Assembly: GCA_009841015.1 (NCBI GenBank)
Contig: VXMQ01000136.1
Coordinates: 1-39,139 of the forward strand
Direction: 5' to 3'
DNA: 39,139 nucleotides
From: Candidatus Palauibacter denitrificans
Lineage (GTDB): Bacteria > Gemmatimonadota > Gemmatimonadetes > Palauibacterales > Palauibacteraceae
Shown here one piece after another: positions 33,894 to 39,139 of this stretch (position 1 is its first letter; each line of letters begins with the position of its first letter). The position numbers were made by a program, and so were the translations under genes. A model generated the notes under the pieces. It was given only the letters and a program-made list of their open reading frames with translations. It was not told the DNA's origin and did no database searches.

Positions 33894-34382
33894 TCAGAGG
33901 ATGATGCTCACCGCTCCGTGCCAGGAGAGGTCTTCCAGGTCGAGCACCGCGCGGCGGTAGGCGATTTTCAAGTCTCTCCCGTCCCTCCGAAGGATGTACT
34001 CGATGGCGCCGACGTAAGGCGCGCCCTCGCCGCTTCGGAACCGGTAGACCAGGAGGTTCGCCGAAACCCGGAGTTCGCCATCGCCGGTTTCTTCAACCCT
34101 CACGTTCGAAACGAAGCGGCGCGTCCGCGAGCGCGGCGACTCGCGGTGCGAATGTCGGCTGTTCAGCCGGTCCACCCGCGCGCGGAGACGGATGATGTCG
34201 TCATCGATGAAGACGAGGTCGCGTTCGGGATCCCCTTCCGGCAGGTCCGTGGAGGGGACCACATAGCGGGCGTCGTCCGCAAACAGATCCAGCCAGTCGT
34301 CCAACCGCCACTCGTCCAGGAGCGCCGCTTCCCTGAACAGGAACTCCTCCACCTGACTTCGCAGGCTACCGGTCCTTGACAT
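33894..34382 (-). CDS. ring-hydroxylating dioxygenase beta subunit
   Basis: A 162-residue protein of the small-subunit (NTF2-like) family of aromatic-ring dioxygenases. VEEFLFREAALLDEWRLDDWLDLFADDARYVVP (11-43 region) is the typical N-terminus, and the end (DLKIAYRRAVLDLEDL) fits the last strands. It has no catalytic residues of its own and assembles with the alpha subunit. ATG at 34382 lies 17 bases before the end of the alpha gene, so the two overlap and are probably coupled. A longer frame opens at 34448 but would lie wholly inside the alpha gene. Confidence 0.92.
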   Translation of the reverse strand: MSRTGSLRSQVEEFLFREAALLDEWRLDDWLDLFADDARYVVPSTDLPEGDPERDLVFIDDDIIRLRARVDRLNSRHSHRESPRSRTRRFVSNVRVEETGDGELRVSANLLVYRFRSGEGAPYVGAIEYILRRDGRDLKIAYRRAVLDLEDLSWHGAVSIIL

Positions 34383-35649
34383 TGGTCCTGTCCCGACCCT
34401 GCATGTGGGCGTGCCACTGCCGCCAGAATCCCCGCATCTGCAGTTCATCGGACGTGCCCGGGCAAGGGTTCAGCATGCCCCGCGAGATGTCGGACCACCC
34501 GGCTTCCGTGGCGCGGAAACCGGCCTGACACGATTCGAGGACTTCCACGTCATCCGGTGTGGCGAAGCCGCCCGGCCCGAGGAACGTCAGGTAACTGTCG
34601 AGCCGGGTAGCCAGCGCGGGGCCCGACTCCTCCCTGGGTACGAGATGCCAGGCCGTGACCTCCATTCTGTCCGGCGCCACCGGTTCGATATACCGGATGC
34701 TGATGGCCACGAAATCCATGATCAGCAGGTTCGGATAGATGAGCAGGTTTCGCGACGTGTCGGCCATCCGGTAGGTGCGCTCTTCCCCGTGTTTTTGCAC
34801 CAGCCGCCGGCGCACTCGCGCGATTCGCTCCCTGGCCTCCTCGCCGAAGATGGGGTGCCAGCGGGCGATGGGACGGCCGTTCCGGGATATGTTCTCCGAC
34901 ACGCAGTGGCCGCCGCCCAGGGCCTTCGCGACGCCGGGGGGACGGGCGGACACCGTGTCTCCACTGTCGTCCGTCCCGAAACCGGCGATGTAGTCCACGT
35001 AGGTCCGATGGGTCGGGACCAGGTGGTATCCGTCGAGGCTGTTTTCGGCCAGCAGCTTCCAGTTGGCCTTGATCGTGTACCTGTTGGAGCCCGGAACCAC
35101 CCGCATCCCTTCCTCAGCCTGGTCGACGACCAGGTCCAGGTAGTCTCTGGCCCCCGCCAGGTACGTGACCAGGTCCTCGGCCTGCGGGTTGAAGCTCACG
35201 AAATGGAAGCCGCGGTAGCTGTCGACCCTGGGCGGTGACTTCAGGCAGAACTCCGTCCGGTCGAAGTGGGGGCCGTAGGCATCTTCCCCGGGGACGCCGA
35301 TCAGATCGCCGTCCGTGCTGAAGGACCAGGCGTGATAGAAGCACTGCAGGACCCCGGCGTTCCCGGCGTCGCGGCGGCAGATCATGGCGCCGCGGTGCGG
35401 GCAGGAGTTGAGGAAGACCCGAATCTGATCGTCTTTGCCGCGGATGAAGAACAGCGGCCGGCCGGCTACCGTGCGGCGGCGGTAGTCTCCGGGGGCCTCC
35501 ACTTCCGATTCGTGCCCCAGGTAGATCCAGCAGCGATCGAGAATCCGCTCCCGTTCCTGCCGGAACAGATCGGCGGACGTCATGCACGACCGGTGGACCC
35601 TGAACACCCCGCGGTCCCGGTCGTCGACGATCAGATCCTTGATGTCCAC
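34366..35649 (-). CDS. Rieske ring-hydroxylating dioxygenase alpha subunit
   Basis: A 427-residue oxygenase large subunit. The Rieske centre is Cys83-x-His85 and Cys103-x2-His106 (CPHRG, CFYHAW). The catalytic iron site has His209 and His214 in GYHLVPTH with a bridging Asp206, and Asp367 in the TPDDVEVLE segment. This is the benzoate/cumate-type architecture that puts both oxygens of O2 on an aromatic ring or related substrate. The reductase and ferredoxin it needs are not in the window. GTG start at 35649 has no clear ribosome binding site; it follows the YciI-like gene by 27 bases. The substrate cannot be read from sequence. Confidence 0.93.
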   Translation of the reverse strand: MDIKDLIVDDRDRGVFRVHRSCMTSADLFRQERERILDRCWIYLGHESEVEAPGDYRRRTVAGRPLFFIRGKDDQIRVFLNSCPHRGAMICRRDAGNAGVLQCFYHAWSFSTDGDLIGVPGEDAYGPHFDRTEFCLKSPPRVDSYRGFHFVSFNPQAEDLVTYLAGARDYLDLVVDQAEEGMRVVPGSNRYTIKANWKLLAENSLDGYHLVPTHRTYVDYIAGFGTDDSGDTVSARPPGVAKALGGGHCVSENISRNGRPIARWHPIFGEEARERIARVRRRLVQKHGEERTYRMADTSRNLLIYPNLLIMDFVAISIRYIEPVAPDRMEVTAWHLVPREESGPALATRLDSYLTFLGPGGFATPDDVEVLESCQAGFRATEAGWSDISRGMLNPCPGTSDELQMRGFWRQWHAHMQGRDRTNVKDR

Positions 35650-35658
35650 CGACAGTTG

Positions 35659-35690
35659 GCTAGCGGGGCCGCCTCGCTAGCGGGGCCGCC
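35659..35690 (+). repeat. 15-bp direct repeat pair between YciI-like and Rieske alpha genes
   Basis: GCTAGCGGGGCCGCC occurs at 35659-35673 and 35676-35690, 17 bases apart. The second copy supplies the stop codon of the YciI-like gene. A recent small duplication is likely. Confidence 0.8.
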
Positions 35691-35976
35691 CCGTCGTCCA
35701 GTCCCACGCGTGGACATGGCATTCCGCGAATACGTCCGCCCGGGCGAAGGGGCTGTCGTCGAGGAACGCGCGCGCCGCCTCGACCGAGGGAGCCTCCATC
35801 ACGATCAGCCGTCCGACAATGCTCTCGCCGTCGTCCCCGAGCGTCGGCCCGCCGTGATGCACGACGACATCCGGATGGGCCGGATGACTGCCGAGGTATT
35901 CCAGGAATGCCGGGCGCGTTTCGTCCCGCACCAGCGCCGCGCCAGGCTTGTCGGTGATGAATGCAGCAATGTACAT
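35677..35976 (-). CDS. YciI-like small protein
   Basis: A 99-residue ferredoxin-fold protein of the YCII-related family, whose members include dehalogenases and auxiliary proteins of aromatic breakdown. HPDVVVHHGGPTLGDDGES, then RLIVMEAPSVEAARAFLDDSPF is the family core. ATG at 35976 is preferred over ATG at 35982 because GGAGG (35984-35988 on the other strand) is 7 bases from it. It is first in the operon with the Rieske subunits and kinase, so it probably acts on the same pathway's substrate or intermediate. Confidence 0.82.
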   Translation of the reverse strand: MYIAAFITDKPGAALVRDETRPAFLEYLGSHPAHPDVVVHHGGPTLGDDGESIVGRLIVMEAPSVEAARAFLDDSPFARADVFAECHVHAWDWTTGRPR

Positions 35977-36090
35977 GGACATGCCTCCGGGTTCTTGGCC
36001 CCACGGACGGTACTCCACTGCCTCAAGCTGTGAGCCCGTCAAGCTGTGGTCCCGGCTGGGGTCCACGCAACGCTCCCGGAGCGGCGACGC

Positions 36091-36648
36091 CTACTGGCCG
36101 CGGAGCGCGTCGATGCGGCGCGCGACGCCCTCTTCGTAACCGGACTCGACGAAGCCCCCGCGCTTGAACTGAATGAACCCCGCCTGATCCAGGTAGAAGG
36201 TCGTCGGGTAGCCGAGGATCTCGTAGTCCAGCGCGAGGCCCTGTTCGTCGAACAGGACCGGGAACGTGAACCCACCCTCCTCGATCTGGGCGGCGACCTC
36301 GTCCCGCGGCGATCCCGCCGTGGCGACGGTGAGGAACACCACATCCTCATCGTCCTCGTACGCCTTCAGTAGTTCGACGAAGTGCGGGAACTCCTCGATG
36401 CACGGGCCGCACCACGTCGCCCAGAACTTGAGCACGACGATCTTCCCCTCGAGGTCGCTCAGCCGCCACTCGACCCCGTTCTGGTCCGCGATCGCGAACT
36501 CCGGCGCCTCGCGCTCGATGCGCTGGCCAAGCTCCCGGCGTTCCAACTCCTCCTCCACGACGGGTTGCCGTATCGCGAGCCGCTCCTCCACCGTCTCGGG
36601 GGACAGTTCGGCCGCGGCAGCCGCTTCATCGGCGAGCGGGCGGAGCAC
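36091..36648 (-). CDS. TlpA-like thioredoxin-fold protein
   Basis: A 185-residue protein. After a charged helical N-terminus (15-45), APEFAIADQNGVEWRLSDLEGK starts a TlpA/ResA-type thioredoxin domain with WCGPC (79-83) and the cis-Pro segment GYPTTFY. The GTG start at 36648 lies just after an in-frame stop, and no signal peptide or membrane anchor is visible, which is unusual for this family and hints at a cytoplasmic role or a truncated start. It lies 114 bases upstream of the YciI-like gene on the same strand. Confidence 0.85.
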   Translation of the reverse strand: MLRPLADEAAAAAELSPETVEERLAIRQPVVEEELERRELGQRIEREAPEFAIADQNGVEWRLSDLEGKIVVLKFWATWCGPCIEEFPHFVELLKAYEDDEDVVFLTVATAGSPRDEVAAQIEEGGFTFPVLFDEQGLALDYEILGYPTTFYLDQAGFIQFKRGGFVESGYEEGVARRIDALRGQ

Positions 36649-36883
36649 ATGAGGCTTGAATCACGGCAGGGAATCACGTAAGTCTAATCAGGACTGCACG
36701 ATCTGCCATTCCCGCCGTGGGGCTTGATCGGGTTGGCGCGTTGCCGAATCACGGGACTACCGGCACGAAATGACGGGAACGCGCACGACACAAAGCGCGT
36801 TGCCGAAACGCAAAGCCCGGAGCGTTGCCGGCGGCATTCAGCCGCCCGGTTCGCGGGCCTGCCGAATCGCGGTTCCAAGCCTC
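36649..36883. other. intergenic region with short direct repeats
   Basis: A 235-base gap between two leftward genes, visibly less GC-rich than the genes around it. GCGCGTTGCCGAA occurs at 36736-36748 and 36795-36807, and related shorter copies lie near 36822 and 36860. No gene or clear hairpin terminator was seen. Confidence 0.55.
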
Positions 36884-39139
36884 CTAGAACGTAAAGTCGA
36901 GTGCAACTCTGATTCCGAGGTTGGGGTTCTGGCCGGGCAGTTGGGTGTGCGATCCCTCGATTCCGAGTCGGAGGGTTTGGCTGACGCCGTACCGGCTTCC
37001 GAACGACAAGGAGCGGTTCGAGCCGTCCGCCGAGAGCCGGGTGTAGCTGTCGAGCGCGCCTTCGGTGCCGGAGTTCCTGAGCCCGTAGCCGGCTTCCGCT
37101 TCGAGTCGCCAGTCCCGCCCCGTGGCGGGCGTCATTGCGTGGAACGTTCCGCCGTCCATGAAGCCGTGAAGCCCGCTTCGGTCGTGCCCGTGCCGGGGAC
37201 TGATCGCGAGCCGGAACCCTTCGCCCCGTGTTCCGGGATCGAACGCAAGCCTTAGCGCGGCGCCCCATTCGCGGTGGGAGCCAGACCCGAGGGCGAGCCT
37301 TCCACGGAGGTCGAGGTCGAGCCCGTGCGCGGCGTATCCGACCGAAGCTCCGGTTTCGGCGCCACCGCCCGTGTCGGCGTCGCCGCCGTCGTAGCGCGCC
37401 CCGGCCCGGGTGGCGAGCCTGAGTCCTCCGGCAGTCCATGACGCTTCGAGGAGGGCGCGTGCGCGCGAGGCCGAGCCTTCGCGACCTTCGTCGTCCGTGC
37501 GCATGCCGACCGTGAATGCGTCGCCGTTGAGCGCGAGTCCGAACGCGCCGCTGCGGGCGAGCGGCACCTTGACGCCGCCCGAGAGCATACGCAGCGACGC
37601 GCCGGTGTCCCCGTGGCGGTCGTCATCCCGGACATCCCCGCTTCCGTACCCGGCCATGGCCCAGAGTCCGATCCTCGGAGAGGGCTGGAGGAACAGGTAG
37701 GGATGCACGCTGTTCATCGCGTGCCCGAGCGAGCCCTTGGTGGATCGGTGCCCGTAGTCGAGATCGCCGTCGCTGCGCATGAGCGACACGCCGAGCAGCG
37801 CGGAGGAGCCGATGCGTGCGTCCGCGCCCACGGTGAGCGCTCGGAGTCCGCCGTCGTAGTCGATGCCGGGGTCGCCGCGGAACGACTGCGCGGACCCTTC
37901 GGCCCAGAGCCCGATCCCAGGCCGCCCCCCGGCGGACCGCGGCCCGAGCGCGGTCGCGAACGAGAGGCTCGGCAGCAAGCGCCGCACGGCCTCCCGCCCG
38001 GTCGGGAGATCGACCGACCCTGAACGGTGGGTCATGTCTGCCCCGGAGGATGCATTGAGCGGTGCGCCGGTGAGCGAAGTCAGGGTGCCTGCTGCGCGTC
38101 CGGCCCACTCCGCCGCCGATCCGGGCACGCCGGTGCCGGAACCGCTTCCCGCAGGCCGCATGACGGCGTCGATGCGCGCGCCGACGGCTTGGCGCGCGCC
38201 CTCGGCGACGGCGCGCCCGAAGGCGGCGAGTCCGAGGTCGAACGCCTCGTCCCGGAGCGGGCCGGGGTCGTGGTCCGCGATATCGACCGTCGCGGAGGAT
38301 GCGGCACCGGCGCTCACGGCTTCGGGCAGCGAACCGAACCCGAGCGCGAGGAGGCCGGGTTCGGTGTCCACCGGAACTTCGAGCACGAACGCGGCGAGCG
38401 AGTCGCCGGGCTGGAACACGACGGAGTCCGGCAACATGGATTCCGCGGAAGAGGCATGCGTGGCCGTGAGCGGCACGGCCACCCGCCGGTCGGCGGCGGG
38501 GCTCGCGCGGAGCGTGATCTCGATTCCCGGCCCGCCCGCGACCGCCGCGTACTCCGCCTGGGCGTATTCCACTTCAAGCTCCGTCGGCGAACCATCCTCG
38601 ACGACGGATCGGGAGACCCGGTCCCCGGCGACCGCCGCGACGATGATCCGCGTGGTCGCCGGGACGCCGACCGCCACCCCGTCGGGCAGGTCGCCGAACC
38701 GTACAGCGAGGGTGTCCCCGGCCGACAGGCCCGCGGTGCCGATGCCCAGCGTCGCCGAGCCCGCCCCGGTCTGGAACGCGACGGTACGCACGCTGTCTGC
38801 GGCCACGACCTCGATGGCGAGCGCCGAGGAGGCCGCGGGCGACAGGAGCACGGCGACATCGGCGGATCCGCCCGGCGCGGCCGTGTAGCTCTCCGCGCCG
38901 AACGAGACGACCGGCGTGGTCGCGCCGACGACCATCACCGCCGGACTCTCGGCCCGCTTGCCCGGCCCGTGGCCGTCGGTGTAGGTTAACACGGCGCGCA
39001 GGTACTTGCCCCGGTCGGCTCCGGTCGGGGTGTAGGAGCGCCTCTGCGCGCCCTGGACGACCATTGTCCACGCGGTCCCGTCGTGCGAACGCTGCCAGGT
39101 CCGCATCTTGCCCCGCTCGATGGACCGGTCCTGGTCCAT
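36884..39139 (-). CDS. outer-membrane beta-barrel (autotransporter-like) protein, N-terminus off window
   Basis: 751 residues of a longer protein; the ATG at the very edge is in the middle of a domain, so the true start lies outside. The N-terminal part has Ig/Calx-beta-like repeats (WQRSHDGTAWTMVVQG, ADRGKYLRAVLTYTD, then repeats around 75-290). From about 400 on, alternating strands rich in Gly and aromatic residues (GIGLWAEGSAQSFRGD, LRALTVGADARIGSSALLGVSL) form a barrel that ends LGIRVALDFTF with the terminal Phe needed for outer-membrane insertion. This is the layout of autotransporter-type or surface proteins with a C-terminal barrel. The linker (290-395) could hold a cleavage site. Passenger function unknown. 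Confidence 0.83.
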   Translation of the reverse strand: MDQDRSIERGKMRTWQRSHDGTAWTMVVQGAQRRSYTPTGADRGKYLRAVLTYTDGHGPGKRAESPAVMVVGATTPVVSFGAESYTAAPGGSADVAVLLSPAASSALAIEVVAADSVRTVAFQTGAGSATLGIGTAGLSAGDTLAVRFGDLPDGVAVGVPATTRIIVAAVAGDRVSRSVVEDGSPTELEVEYAQAEYAAVAGGPGIEITLRASPAADRRVAVPLTATHASSAESMLPDSVVFQPGDSLAAFVLEVPVDTEPGLLALGFGSLPEAVSAGAASSATVDIADHDPGPLRDEAFDLGLAAFGRAVAEGARQAVGARIDAVMRPAGSGSGTGVPGSAAEWAGRAAGTLTSLTGAPLNASSGADMTHRSGSVDLPTGREAVRRLLPSLSFATALGPRSAGGRPGIGLWAEGSAQSFRGDPGIDYDGGLRALTVGADARIGSSALLGVSLMRSDGDLDYGHRSTKGSLGHAMNSVHPYLFLQPSPRIGLWAMAGYGSGDVRDDDRHGDTGASLRMLSGGVKVPLARSGAFGLALNGDAFTVGMRTDDEGREGSASRARALLEASWTAGGLRLATRAGARYDGGDADTGGGAETGASVGYAAHGLDLDLRGRLALGSGSHREWGAALRLAFDPGTRGEGFRLAISPRHGHDRSGLHGFMDGGTFHAMTPATGRDWRLEAEAGYGLRNSGTEGALDSYTRLSADGSNRSLSFGSRYGVSQTLRLGIEGSHTQLPGQNPNLGIRVALDFTF

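Overview
High-GC bacterial DNA (about 70% G+C by eye) with tightly packed genes, frequent GTG/TTG starts and four 4-base NTGA stop/start overlaps. The secreted DUF1592-family cytochrome c, DUF1552 and ankyrin trio, the secreted creatininase-like protein and the Calx-beta/autotransporter-type outer-membrane protein together suggest Gemmatimonadota, or less likely Acidobacteriota. This is inference from gene content; there is no rRNA or marker gene. No tRNA, rRNA, CRISPR array, insertion sequence or phage gene was found.

Region 1 (1-14.4 kb) is part of a type I polyketide synthase (PKS) locus. A 3,432-residue PKS on the minus strand (14303 to 4005) has one full reducing, methylating module (KS-AT-DH-cMT-pseudoKR-ER-KR-ACP), then a second KS and a broken AT that has lost its catalytic Ser and His and about 60 residues; the protein then stops with no carrier domain. 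A permease gene of the NCS2 fold, with substrate-site residues replaced and a C-terminal RsbW-like domain, starts inside the PKS stop codon. A stand-alone ACP and an alpha/beta hydrolase lie on the other strand. A further PKS begins at 711 and runs off the left edge. Two repeat arrays, a pair of abutting 21-bp inverted repeats at 922-963 and three 16-bp direct repeats at 14357-14404, sit in the control regions.

Region 2 (14.5-18.9 kb): a secreted creatininase-like protein with an altered metal site, a strong hairpin, then a three-gene membrane set (UPF0104/LPG-synthase-like, phospholipase D/cardiolipin-synthase-like, YkvI-like).

Region 3 (18.9-26.7 kb): the DUF1592-type cytochrome c, DUF1552 and ankyrin operon, followed by a YbiT-like ABC-F ATPase.

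Region 4 (26.7-31.3 kb, minus strand): an APC permease with two universal-stress-like domains, overlapping an SLC13-type permease with four RCK_C domains.

Region 5 (31.5-36.7 kb): an ACAD10/11-type acyl-CoA dehydrogenase converges on an operon of YciI-like protein, Rieske oxygenase alpha and beta, and a phosphotransferase of the ACAD11-kinase/LvaA type. The pairing suggests breakdown of hydroxylated acids through a phosphorylated CoA intermediate. A TlpA-like thioredoxin lies upstream. Region 6 (36.9 kb to the edge) is the 3' part of an outer-membrane beta-barrel protein gene.
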